A stretch of 64,000 bases of DNA from Steromphala cineraria. Its lineage: Eukaryota; Mollusca; Gastropoda; Trochida; Trochidae. The stretch spans positions 58,916,987 through 58,980,986 of the forward strand of contig OU744726.1 in the NCBI GenBank assembly GCA_916613615.1. The letters are read 5' to 3'. The translations under genes were made by a program, and so were the position numbers. Below are positions 23,116-34,147 of the stretch, one piece after another. The notes under the pieces were generated by a model. It worked only from the letters and a program-made list of their open reading frames with translations. It was not told where the DNA came from and searched no databases. Numbering within the stretch: position 1 is the first letter of the stretch; each line of letters starts with the position of its first letter.

Positions 23116-23585
23116 ATTTTTAAGCCTTGAAACTCTGTGTGCTACATTTACCATATCTTGCGAAAAGAGTTCATATTTCCTTCAGGATAAAGAGATTGAA
23201 ACAGTATCTTTATTTTCAATTGACAGTTATATGTGTGTCATTAAGTTGTATGTAAAACAGAGTTAGCAATTTCCCACACAATATTGAAGTTAGTCTTAAT
23301 TATCATACAGAAGTCATGATACGACATGGGGATATTCCTCTATATCTTAATCACTACTTGTAAGACTTGCTTAAAAGATGAATACGTTATCAATGTTTTG
23401 ATTCAGTTCACGAGGAAGCGCACCCATGACTCCAAAAGTGAACTTTATCTGACAATGAAAGCACTTACTATCTATCATTGCATATTTCGTCAGATCTTAT
23501 TTGTCATTCTCAAGAACCATCCCTAATGTCGGTGTCCTGTGAAGTTAGTAAACAGTCCTAAATTCATGAAGTCAAGGCACGGTTA

Positions 23586-23912
23586 CCATATGCATTGTAC
23601 AAAAAAGAATCTATAACTTAACATCTGAATGTCCAACATGTCTTGAAATGCTTCTCAAGGAGCAAGAAAGTTCTAAGTAGATGCATGTTATAATATTTTA
23701 GAAAGTGACACTTGTAGGGAAGCAATGGCTTCATAAAATCAAAGCACTATTGACGTATGCATTGTACAAAGAAGAATCTTTATCTTAACATCTGAATATC
23801 CAAAATGTCTTGAAATACTTCTTATGAAGCAAGAAAGTTTAGACTTTGTATATACATTTTTAAATATTTTAGAGAGTGACGACACTTGTAGGGAAGCAAT
23901 GACTAGGAAGAA
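23586..23912 (+). repeat. Tandem duplication, period ~167 bp
   Basis: Two units start at ATGCATTGTACAAA (23590 and 23757). Shared words are AGAATCT, TTAACATCTGAAT, ATGTCTTGAAAT, AGCAAGAAAGTT and ACACTTGTAGGGAAGCAATG. The units differ by numerous substitutions, so the duplication is not recent. The minus-strand 90-codon frame over unit 2 is interrupted in unit 1. Confidence 0.88.
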
Positions 23913-24130
23913 TCGCGTTGCAGTCATCACTGAAATTAAAGTATTCATTGACCATTTTTTCTCCAAATTGATCAAATTGTAAACTAGTCTACAAATTTGT
24001 AGGATATACATTTATTTGAGTTAATGTCTGGACCAAATAGTGCAGAATCATATCAAACGTATATGAAAGTTTTACGAACATCAAACAACCACTATTTCTG
24101 CCACTTTTGCCATACCTATAAGAAAATCTA

Positions 24131-24372
24131 CATGATATTTCCACACTACTGAACACCTACTGAATATAGTATGACAAATTGTTCTCTCCTAGACTAGTCA
24201 CGTAGATGTGAAGAGAATACAGCCTCTTTACTTGTGCTCTCTACATTTTATTTCCACACTACTAAACACCTACTGAATATAGTATGACAGATTGTTCTCT
24301 CCTAAACTAGTAACGTAGATGTGAAGAGAATACGTGTTGTATCAGCGTTGTTAGTTGTGCTCTCTCACAACA
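24131..24372 (+). repeat. Promoter-like block, two tandem copies (period 112 bp)
   Basis: CCACACTACT (24141 and 24253), CACCTACTGAATATAGTATG, GATTGTTCTCTCCTA, ACTAGTCACGTAGATGTG and AAGAGAATAC occur in both units. The block recurs singly at 33247-33384 and, more diverged, at 11845-11986 and 13365-13505. The strict conservation of GTCACGTAG (GTAACGTAG in the second unit) within variable sequence is what suggests a regulatory role; no gene is seen downstream. The 89-codon frame beginning in unit 2 (24321-24590) has a hydrophobic start, but its frame breaks downstream in the 33-kb copy. Confidence 0.8.
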
Positions 24373-24919
24373 CACACATATTACACGAAAGGGGGAAGAA
24401 GGACAAGAACTTTTTTCATCAAGAACTTTTGTACTTTTTTATATATTCATCTACTTACAAGGAAACAGAATCGTTGAAAGAAGGACGACGGTGGGAAATA
24501 CATAAATCATCTTTTTATCTAAATTTGGATTTGCGCATGAATCGTATTTTTTTCTGGTTAAAAATGTTATTTTCTTATTCCCTCTTTTGAATGATTTTCT
24601 GTCTTATTGCACCATGTTGCATTTCATAATCAATATACACGCATTTACTCAGAATAAATGACAACACATTGTGAATGATAGAAGCTCTTCGCCTTTAGCA
24701 TTTGTATTTTTTTATATGATCTTACAAAAATGGAAGATGGGCTGTCTACAGAACATATTAAGGAGATCAAAATCAGCGGCTACATTTTCGACTTTTGATT
24801 AGATCTAAAGCTATGATTATTCCGCTACATGCCTCTGTTTACCAATCACAGTATGTTCATCTCTATTCTACCATAACAACGATTTAAATTTGAACAATGT
24901 TCTTTGGCATTGACTGGAT
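24373..24919. other. No gene recognised
   Basis: AT-rich DNA. A hydrophobic N-terminal-looking stretch of the frame beginning at 24321 runs in here but has no downstream domain or splice evidence. Confidence 0.35.
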
Positions 24920-25165
24920 TTGAATTCATCATGTGTAAGATTTTAAATTATTTTAGTGTTTTTATGTCATATTCAAAAATTGATAAGAACAAGAGTTAGA
25001 TAAATTTAAAGAATACTTAAAGTGTTTTTTTTAAATAATGAAATCCTTTTTTATACATTGTTCACAAATCAATTTTGATATAACACAAACGTTCATTAAC
25101 AAACAAGACATATTCTATGTGAAAATCAAGCAACGTGCTTATTTTTACATATACAATATACTGGT
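24920..25165 (-). repeat. Inverted third copy of the 7.7-kb dispersed repeat
   Basis: Read on the minus strand it shows, in order, the same words as 7725-7985: ATAGAATATGTC, TTTGTGTTATATC, ACTCTTGTTCTTATCA and AAAATCTTACACATGATG. It lies more than 16 kb away in opposite orientation, so this is a dispersed and not only a tandem family. Confidence 0.72.
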
Positions 25166-25975
25166 GTCGTTCATAGTGGTTGGTGACAGGATTTTTTCCA
25201 GAAATATTTGTCAATGAATCTTCGCATTCAACTTCCCCCTTTAACCTGTAGATAATTGTTAAATGAAAATTTCTTGTTGATATTTTTGTCGTTGGAATCA
25301 TGCTTGCATCATCGAAACTTCAACAAATTTTCAAACCATTTTCATCTGCCTTGTTTATTCGCGTTAATTATGATGAAATCAGGCCAACTTGGCGGACAAC
25401 TCATTGACTCCATGAGAAGCAGATTAACTTCGGATAATCCTACATATACACTAATTATCAATGTGCATGTATAAGAGCAGATAGATGTATATTCTATAAA
25501 TACACATCAGTTCACCAAAATCAACTGTTAGAGGATAGTGGAGTTATTAAAACAACAGAGCACTGCAAAAAGGCATTGAGACATTCATCATAGTAGCTAT
25601 GACAATAACCCATAATTGATATTGTTAATAATACGTTAAACACCAACTCGCTCACTATCGGTAAACAATATAATCTATATTCAAACTTTAACAAAGTGAT
25701 GTATTTGTTAATTTAGACATTGAATTTGAAGCACAATCGTTTCCCTTCAATTTCAACAACTAAACCATCATGTAATTGTGACTATTTGTATCTCGTGTGA
25801 TCAAAATCGGCCTAGTTCAGAGGAATACTTTTTTTTAGTATATTAACTATATCGAAAGTCGAACATGTTTTTCGATAGGTTTCCTCTTGTGTAGAGTATT
25901 CCATATCTCTGTAGAGTTCATATTTTGAATGTTTTATTCTTTGGAACTTGGGCGATTTTATTCAGACTGATATAT
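25166..25975. other. No gene recognised
   Basis: No supported frame, TIR or RNA gene. Confidence 0.4.
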
Positions 25976-26310
25976 ACCAAAACTAACAGAAGGTCGTGAG
26001 GAACCATGATTTGCATGCTATGAAACATATCAACCTATTAATGAGACTTTCATCTGACGACATGGACATTTCCAGTCTCCTGACAGTCATTTCTCTGCCA
26101 CCTAGACCAACATGTTAATCAAGAGAATGCTATTGATATAGCTCGAGTATTGACGGTCAGTCTTTGCATTGTCCATCAGATTGTGTTGCTGTCTAAAAGG
26201 TTTTACCCACATCTAACAATGAAACATGTATTAGTGGCACATTCGAATAAGGTAATCTTTCCTGTGAGGTCAATAACGGGAGTTCACAGTTTGTCTATAT
26301 ATACACCACG
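25976..26310 (+). repeat. Array landmark M, copy 2, with TATA-like sequence
   Basis: GGTCGTGAGGAACCATGATT, ATTAATGAGAC, GACATGGACATTTCCAGTCT, TCAAGAGAATGCTATTGA, GAGTATTGACGGTC and GTGAGGTCAATAACGGGAGT match M4 and M6 most closely. Downstream lies TCTATATATACACC (about 26297-26310), a TATA-like word; the equivalent spot in M4 and M6 reads GGTGTATAAGGCTGC. It may mark the 5' flank of a once-duplicated transcription unit, but no gene is seen. Confidence 0.8.
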
Positions 26311-28716
26311 CGACAATAGCTTAGATTCACCAGATTCATCAATTGATGCTATATATGAAATTGGTGGGTGTGGTAAAATTGATTAATGCTGTCTCAAACC
26401 TCAACTTATTTACCAAAGTGTCATGCATTTGTCATTAATTGGTCTTGATTAACACGTCCATCATGAAAGTTTACTGATAAATGTTAGGGGAAATCCATGG
26501 ACTTTGTTAACAAGGCAATTTCTTAACGTCATTAGGACTCCATTGTTACGAGGACAGTTTTCCTTTATTGGGGGTCGAATAAAATTTTCAAGCTTTCTTT
26601 AAGCATTGTTGCGGCGTTTATTCCGAGACATGAAGAATAGAGTCACTAGTTTGTTATATATAAGCGATAGAAAAAAGCACATTACAATTTTCTCCGAGTC
26701 TAAAGTTTTGTCTTGTAGTACATTAGCTATTCATCGATATGGATAACATTCTGTGCCATGCCATATCATGTAACCTATGGGTATAACAAGAATATTAATG
26801 TCCTCATTACATCAGGTAGGAAAAGAACTGGACATTCAATTGATGTTTCCCCTACTTTTTCTATTTCTTTAATTAGTTAATTTTTCCCCTTTGTACATCA
26901 ACTTATACTTTTATACGTTACTTGGTGTTGTACTTTAATTGTTAAATACATCGTCAGCATATTCGACTGGAAATCGTCAAAGACGTTGTTAACAAAGTGA
27001 CGGCATCAAAGAAAATAATCAAAAATGATAATATTTGTCCATTTTTAAAAAATTCTTCCCATATATCTTCTCCTGTTGATACAATGTTGATATGGTGTTA
27101 TTCAAATGTGTTTTTATCATTTCTTACGATAACCCTTAAACTCGAATTAAAAGTAAACACTGAGATTGTCAACTAAACATGGAACAATGCTTACCTTTTG
27201 TCTTTAAAACAGTTGTTATCCACGATTGTCCAACAAACTATTGGTTTATGTCAATTATTCAATAATGTCATAAATAATGTTCAGGATCGTTTTTGTCAAC
27301 AACAATTTGTCATAGTTTGACTGTTTCTATGTTAGCTTTTCCAGATTCAATTATGAGATTAAACATGTTGCCAACATGTTGACGATCAAGCATTAACGTG
27401 ATATAGTGGTGTGTACCAAGAAATCCTACACTGTTGTTATCTTAAAATTAATACCAGAGAGACGCCCAAGTTACAGATTGACATTTCAACCATGATTCAA
27501 GGTCTCACATATCCAGCGATCTATCAATACCATTATCAATGATTTGTTGTTTGGTTCTGCCACACCCTTAATTCAAACAGAATGAACCAAAGTCGATGAA
27601 GCGTAAATCCAAACCATTTGAAACCATTAGATAAGATAAATATTTATTATTATATCATGTGAGAGTAAAACAATTATATTTTCGGTTTCTGTCTTGTTCT
27701 AAGGTCTACTTACCGTCATTAAGCTGAAACATATTGACATTCACATAAAAGCAAACGTCTACTAAATGCACTCGTGTGTCGTATGTCTTCAATACACATT
27801 AGTGTTATCATGCGTAAAGAATTTGTAAGTGCTTTTCAGACAACATTGATTGTTAAATGTGATGCGGTACCTTTAATTTGAATCTAATCATGTTGTCCTT
27901 GTTCCATTTGTATTTACAAATATTTGAACAGAGTGCTTTAGTGAGGAATATTGCGCAATGACAATTGATCTAGAGTATTTGTAAGTGCACTGTGAAGTTT
28001 TGCATTGACACACTTACACATGGTTATAACATAGTTTCTGTACATTTTGCGTGATGTTCATGAAATGGTACGGATTGCGGGGATTCAGCTTGGACATATA
28101 CAAACTCTTGGGTCGACAATGTCAAGAATGTTTGCGTATCTCAAGCACAGTTTGCGCATATTTCTCAGGATGGTACCCACGTTTTCCGTTAAGGTACGCG
28201 AGCAAGTGTCAATGGGGCATTACTGTCTATTCAAATTCAAAGGAACAATCAATTAAACTAAAACGTTACTGATACACTTATAATTCATTTTAACATTTAC
28301 GATAATGATACAGTGAAAATATGGTGTACACTACATCTACAGTGTGTCAAACATTTCGTTCATTTTCAAATAAAAAACAACTTTTATCACGCTAAAATAT
28401 GTCATGTCTGATGGGAGACCTTTCAATATTTATTTTGCCGCCCCTTCTCGTGACACAGTTCACTATGTATCGTCATTGTGCAGACGCTTATTAGTTGCCT
28501 ATTAGACAAGCTGAATACTGTAAGGATTTAATAGTCGTTGGAAGATATTTGTGATTCTGAATAAGTCGTATTTCTACAGCCAAAAAACTGATTTAAAATT
28601 GTTGCATTATTGTTTTTGAAGAAGTCGTTCCTACCTGATTTCTTAACCGCTATAACATTAACAGTAACATTTTTAAATAAAACAAAATAAGATAAAAAAA
28701 AAAATTCCCGATGAAG
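26311..28716. other. No certain gene; weak receptor-like frame near 28.05-28.25 kb
   Basis: Mostly AT-rich DNA. At 28047-28256 a plus-strand frame has GC-richer content and reads VRIAGIQLGHIQTLGSTMSR then IFLRMVPTFSVK, vaguely like the ligand-binding (type 1 periplasmic-binding-like) fold of class C or guanylate-cyclase receptors. An AAG|GTACGC donor-like site lies at about 28190-28198. A second overlapping frame is open too, so the case is weak and the segment is not called as an exon. Confidence 0.2.
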
Positions 28717-28770
28717 TACATTCTCTCCCCACAGAGGCAGTTCAATGCGAGCAGGTTTGGGTATGACTGA
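28717..28770 (+). repeat. Half copy of the TACATTCTCTCCCCACAGAG foldback
   Basis: TACATTCTCTCCCCACAGAG at 28717 is the left arm of the complete foldback at 50215-50279, followed by the shared loop word TATGACTGA. The right arm is missing. Confidence 0.65.
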
Positions 28771-28782
28771 TACTACAAACTA

Positions 28783-29359
28783 AACTCATGTCCAAAAGAA
28801 AAGATACCATACAAATCCCAAAATAACTCAATCCACTGCAGATTAATAAGACTAAAACATAGTAATATCATTTCTTCAGTAGTCAACTTACGTCTATGCA
28901 AAATTTGGAAACATTATCTTTTCATGTTTGCGAGAAACATGCATTTGAAAAAATCATCGATCTGGAATCTCCTAAACTAGGCGAGATAGCAGAGAGAAAT
29001 TGAACACTTTCGCTTGTTTTAAAAGGTTCTAGTGCAGTGACGCGTCAACGAATTTATGTCAAATAAAGTGTATTATATCAACAACATTTTTTCCTGACAT
29101 AAATTCAATTCTTTATCAATTCTTAAGTGAAATGACAAAAGTTCTGTTCATAAAACAATTTGAAAGTTCGATTTATGCATTCCATGTACATTTGAAAAGA
29201 CAAAAAATTAAAAGTATCTTTTCCTGAAGAATGAAAAGGTGCATACTTTTTTATTAGATATATGCCTGTTAGACACTATTAAATTCGACTCTGTCAGGTT
29301 ATAGAATTTTGTTTCGGACGACTTTGAAAACTTGGTATCGTTTCTTTTGGACATGAGTT
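28783..29359. mobile_element. TIR element with AAAAGAAACGATACC ends (577 bp)
   Basis: The left TIR is AACTCATGTCCAAAAGAAAAGATACCA (28783-28809) and the right TIR is its complement with one mismatch (29333-29359). The same TIR (ACTCAGGNGCAAAAGAAACG followed by ATACC) bounds the elements at 40841-41730 and 57961-58858, and a short one at 43422-43570. It is noncoding. The target duplication is unclear. The ends resemble a cut-and-paste DNA transposon, but the superfamily is not assignable. Confidence 0.62.
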
Positions 29360-29589
29360 TTAGATTTTCTTACCAGATGCCTTGTTGAGGATGTTCAACA
29401 TCTTTACCATTGAATTGGCTTTTACTTTGACGACTTTAACGTACTTGTCAGAAGGGAAATGATTTATAAGGAACAATATCGTGTAAATAGGAATTTTTTT
29501 TCTTACATCATTTGTTAACAATCATTTCTGTATATTGAAAAATACCTTGGTGTGCTCTTCTAATGGCATGCATATTAGTTTCTGAATTC

Positions 29590-29720
29590 ATAATAAACAA
29601 AAGCAGGAAACAGCATTCATAAAAGTTTGATAATTTTCATTTGATGTTATAATTAGGTCAAGACAAGCTGAATACTTAATAAGACCATCAATGATTGTCG
29701 TTTACCTACAAACAAAGCAA
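29590..29720 (+). repeat. Array landmark Q, copy 2 (partial)
   Basis: GCAGGAAACAGCATTC, GATGTTATAATTAGGT and AATACTTAATAAGACC followed by ATCA-ATTGT-GTC-TTACC align in order with 41860-41960 (GCAGGAAAGAAAACTC, GATGTTGTAATTAGGTTAAC, AATACTTATAACG). The similarity is clear but short. Confidence 0.55.
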
Positions 29721-30696
29721 AGCAAGTGCCAGTTTGTTTAGAATATATATAAGGAAGTGATCTTTTAAATGTTTCTTGCAAATGAATAAAACATTCCGGG
29801 AAGTTTTTCACTATAAACCAAGATAGCATTCTTTTACAAAGATATATTGAACTTGTTGTACCTGTTTGCAAGACAAGCATTCAATTCACATTTTTCAAAG
29901 ACGAAAAATAAATTCAAATTGCTACAGCAATTTCATTTTACAAAGAGGTATATATAAAACACGTATGCAATCGCTTTAATCGACCAGGCCAGTATGTAAA
30001 ATTCTCAATAACATATAAATGTATTCCAGTTACATTTGAATAATCATACACATCCTATGTGACCAATTACGCAAATTCTATCATTTGACTGTGTGACTAT
30101 GTTCTACTTTGTTGACAAATGAACGGTTTGTAAATTGGAACCTACATCAAATGTTCAAATAGTTTTGCTGGACTTATTTGGAAATATTTTATGGATTTTG
30201 ACATTTACCAGGTTTAGTAAATCTTTTGACACATCTTTAGTTGAAATCTTACTTATATAATATATATCCATTATATATCAGTTGTGATCTAACGAATAAC
30301 GCGGAGGAGTTAGCGTTTATAAATCTCTTTGTGAAAAAAGTATCTTTTTTCCGTGATTACTGGTACAGAGTTATGTTAACTCTATAAATAATCAACTGGA
30401 ACTGTCTTTATATCATTGACACCCACACGAATGTGATGGTCGTACATTCCCATAAACATTGCAGTCGAGTTTCTAGTCAAGGAAAATGACCTGTGTATTA
30501 TTGTCAGTGCATGCTGTCAATACGCACGGCATATTCTTTTTTCAACCCTTCATATGATCATCGCTTCAAATATTTGCTGAAAGGGTATGGATTGATGTCC
30601 TTTAGTACAGAACCCCTCATGACTATCTTGATAATTTTGAAATCAAAAGAAACATTTGCAAGTAACATGGTTTATATACAAATGTTTTCTAAACGT
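29721..30696. other. No feature recognised
   Basis: AT-rich spacer. The 72-codon frame at 30493-30711 runs into MITE copy 5 and has no motif. Confidence 0.4.
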
Positions 30697-31056
30697 TTAA
30701 AGGAGCAGTAGCACGTTTTAGGGGGGATCTAAGGTGATGTCAGGAAAATGAAAATAAATGGTTCCAATTGAAAGACAATGTATTAAAACTAAATAAAGCA
30801 GTAATAAAGCAAATATGTATTGTAAAGTTAACCCATGCGATCCCTTTTCTTACAAAAAATGAATTAAAGGTGTTCACACAAAAATGGCTGCCAATGAATT
30901 TTATGTGAATCTTTATCATTTGTCTGATTATGGATGATTGGTTTGTGTAATGAGATTTTTGACACTATCAAAGTATAACATTTAACATTAACTCACAATG
31001 ATCAGTGAAAAATTGAAAATATAAAATTGTCAAAAAACGTGCTACTGCCCCTTTAA
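30697..31056 (+). mobile_element. TTAA-MITE copy 5
   Basis: TTAA at both ends (30697-30700 and 31053-31056). The TIRs are AGGAGCAGTAGCACGTTTT (one change) and AAAACGTGCTACTGCCCCT. The core is AAAATGGCTGCCAATGAA on the plus strand. At 360 bp it is full length. Confidence 0.94.
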
Positions 31057-31089
31057 GTAATGAACATCAAATGATAAAGCCAATAACAT

Positions 31090-32430
31090 AATGTAGGTTG
31101 AATGATTTGACACAGTTATATTACAAAAGGATTATGAGCTGGAGATATTAAGTGAGTGGTGACAAGTAGTTCTTCAATGTTAATATTCAGTACAGATATC
31201 AGTTCAAGTTTAGAAGTAAGATTTAGTAAAGTTAAAATAAACTTTCTCGTATCTCAAAGTGAACTCCTGGAAATATTGCAATGTAGTAAATAAACCGCAA
31301 ACTGTAATTTGAAGAAGGCACCTAAGAAATTCAAATTAAATGTTGAAAGAGTAAAAAAGGGTTTAAAAACCACTTTTAATAAGAACGGGATATGTTGAAC
31401 GAAAGTTAAACTTGAAAACAAGGAAGTATGTTGATGACATTCTGAAAAAAATGATAACTAATTCTTATTTATGATCTCATCGTAAAATTTAAATGACCGC
31501 CTTTGAAACAAAATTGTTCCTTAGTGCTTAAATAACTTCTTCTCTATTTAAAAACAATAACACATTAGTCCATCTTGGAATTAACATAAAACACATCATT
31601 TATCTTTCAAGATTTTCAGTTACACAATATTTTTGCTGTATTAAGAAATGCCAAAAAGTGAAACATAACAAATGTTCTGAGAAAGAACTTTAATGACTCA
31701 CTGCCTTAATTCAAATTTATTATCAGACAGTTTAAAGGGGCAGTAGCACGTTTTTAGGGGGAATATAAGGTGATGTCGGGAAAATGAAAATTAACGGTTC
31801 CAATTGAAAGATAATGTATTTAAACTAAATGGAGCAGTATTAATTCATATATATAGCGTAAAGGTCAGCCAGTCGATTCCTGTTTCTTACACAAAATTAA
31901 TAAAGGTGTTCACAAAAATGGCCGCCAATGGATTTTGTGTAAATCTTCATACTTTGTCCTCTGGCTATGAGTGATTGACTTGTGTAATGAGATTTTTTAC
32001 ACTGTCAAAATAATACATTTAACATCAACTTACAATTATCAATGAAAAAAATAAAATATAAAATTATCAAAAAACGTGCTACTGCCCCTTTAAGGCTTCA
32101 AGTAGAATCGCAGTCAAATACGATGTTAACAAGACAATAACAGAGAAACAAGAAATATTTAAAATGTGATTATGCCTCACCTAATCCGTTATTCTTTTAT
32201 CAATGAAATAGTCTCTTTTACATTTTACTTAATATTTGTTTATAAACAATTTTGAAAATTTTAAGTTTTTGATCCAATTCAGTTGTTCACACATGTCTAT
32301 ATAACTGAGGCTCCTGAAAACATCATCTGACCCCTTTAATATTTGTCTATTAACAATGGTGGCAATCTTAAGTTTTTGATCCAATTCAGTAGTCTATATT
32401 TCTGACGCTCCTGTAAACATCATCTTGTTT
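31090..32430 (+). repeat. Duplicated block V, copy A (contains MITE copy 6)
   Basis: Colinear with 51680-52526: GATGTAGGTTGAATGATTTG-type start, GAGTGGTGACAAGTAGTT, AAAGTGAACT and GAACGGGATATGTTGAACGA. It ends with the TTTTTGATCCAATTCAGT region. Copy A carries a ~108-bp tandem duplication at 32229-32430 (TTAAGTTTTTGATCCAATTC twice) that copy B lacks, and holds MITE copy 6, which B also lacks. It forms the left part of the recent large duplication. Confidence 0.9.
31732..32093 (+). mobile_element. TTAA-MITE copy 6 (empty site known at 52298-52301)
   Basis: TTAA at 31732-31735 and 32090-32093, with 19-bp TIRs intact at both ends. The core AAAATGGCCGCCAATGGA is at about 31914-31931. At the orthologous position in copy B the flanks CAGTT and GGCTTC join through a single TTAA (52298-52301, TAGACAGTTTAAGGCTTCTG). 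That is the exact pre-insertion (or precisely excised) state, and it fixes the target as TTAA with duplication. Confidence 0.97.
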
Positions 32431-32754
32431 TCCACAGAAATTGTGATGAAATAATTACGTTACATCATTGCATATGTTGTCCTATCTGTAAACCTATCAC
32501 GAGTAGTCATCAAGATATAATAAATACAAAGGTCGGGCTCGACACGAAAACAACCTTACTAGGGTTGATGACAAGAAAAAGCAACTATTTATCTGATTTA
32601 TATGATGTACATCATCAAAACATATCATTGATTTTGTGATGACTACTGCACGCATACTTCTCTCTTTAAAGCACGTCAGTCCGGTTCACAAGGGTAAAAT
32701 AGTAAGTAAAGTTTACCAGTTGCGAGAATCAACATTTCTTGGTGTCATTATCGA

Positions 32755-33092
32755 TTAAAGAGGCAGTAGCAAGTTTTTAGGAGAAATATAAGGTGGTGTC
32801 AAGAAAATGAAAATAAATGGTTTCAATGGAAAGTCAAAGTATTTAACTAAATGAAGCATTCATAAATCAAACATATAATGTAAAAATCATCCTTGCCATT
32901 CCTTTTTCTAACACAAGATGAATAAAAGGTGTTCAAAGAAAAATGGCTGGCAATGGACTTTATGTGAATCTTTATAAATTGTTTTCTGAATATGGATGAT
33001 TGGTTTGTGTGATGAGATTTTTTGACTCTATCAAAAAAGTACATTAAGCAATAAAGGACAATTATCAGTGAAAATTTGCAATATAGGATTAT
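32755..33092 (+). mobile_element. TTAA-MITE copy 7 (3' end decayed)
   Basis: TTAA at 32755-32758, then AGAGGCAGTAGCAAGTTTTT (two changes). The interior aligns through GATGAGATTTTTTGACTCTA. The core is AAAATGGCTGGCAATGGA. The right TIR is not recognisable beyond ATATAGGATTATTGG, so the end coordinate is approximate. Confidence 0.87.
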
Positions 33093-33246
33093 TGGTACAA
33101 CTGAATGACTCCTCCGCAGATTTTCACTATAAAAATGTTATCATCCTTTATTATGTTTTCATAGTAATGTAGAGTCGTTCAATATATAACTTTGAAATGC
33201 TACAGGCATTCCTATTTTGGATGTAGCAATAACAGTTAATCTTTAA

Positions 33247-33384
33247 CCTCAATGATATTTCCACATTGCTTCACACTTACTGAATATATACCAGATTCTT
33301 CTCTCCTAGTCTGGTCACGTAGTTGTGAAGAGAATTCGTGGTGTATCAGCCTTGTTAGCTGTGCTAAATTACAACATCACTCTT
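33247..33384 (+). repeat. Promoter-like block, single copy
   Basis: ATGATATTTCCACATTGC, ACTTACTGAATATATACC, TTCTCTCCTAGTCTGGTCAC, GTAGTTGTGAAGAGAATTCG and GTGTATCAGCCTTGTTAGC match the unit at 24249-24372 through to ...GTTAG.TGTGCT. MITE copy 8 is inserted immediately after it, at 33383. Confidence 0.8.
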
Positions 33385-33655
33385 AAAAGGGCAGTCGCAC
33401 GTTTTTGAGATTTTTTATTTTCAATTTTCACTGATTTTTGTACGTTAATGCTAAATATTTTATATTGATAGTGCTAAAAATCTCATTACACAACCAATCA
33501 TCCCTAGTCAGAGAAGAAAGATTAAAAAAGTCCATTGATTTGAGTTATTACTGCTCCATTTAGTTTGAATACATTGTCTTTCAATTGGCTACATTAATTT
33601 TCATTCTCCTGATATCACCTTATATTCTCCCTAAAACGTGCTACTGCCCCTTTAA
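33383..33655 (-). mobile_element. TTAA-MITE copy 8 (internally deleted)
   Basis: TTAA at both ends (33383-33386 and 33652-33655). The TIRs are AAGGGCAGTCGCACGTTTTT and AAAACGTGCTACTGCCCCT. About 90 bp of the middle, including the GGCGGCC core, is missing: the sequence jumps from AAAAAAGTCCATTGA to TTTGAGTTATTACTG. It is 273 bp long. Confidence 0.92.
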
Positions 33656-34147
33656 AGCGAAAAATAAATGGACACTGAATAAGAAACTGAAAAGGTACAT
33701 TCAGAAAATTAACACTATTTTTTAATTCATATTCTTCATATTGCAAAAATATACAATCTTTATTGTTCTATGTATAGATTAATTCTATATGAATTCTATA
33801 TAAAGGCATGACTTATCTTAGATTAGTTCCATATATTGACATCCCCGCTTATCAATCTATATAATTGATGAAGTCTTCATCTAATATCAATAAATATTTT
33901 GTAAAAAACACTATTTATTTTTACAGAATAGGCCAATTGCATTTATTGTAACTCGTTATACTTATTATTCTTAATCGTGCACAAGGCAGTTTGCAACAGT
34001 AAAATATTACTCGGTTAGAAATGTGAATACTATAAATTATATATTATAGATGACCCGTTCTTGATTGGAAGTAATCTAACAGCTGCTAACAGCAGAGTAA
34101 GCTTCCTCACCTTCCAACTTAATATTGTAAAATAGTATGCTTATTTG

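Noticed and set aside
24321..24590. 89-codon frame with a hydrophobic start, as a small secreted protein
   Set aside because: It starts inside a repeated noncoding block. The paralogous block at 33.3 kb soon loses the frame, and the downstream part is basic/AT-derived with no cysteine pattern.
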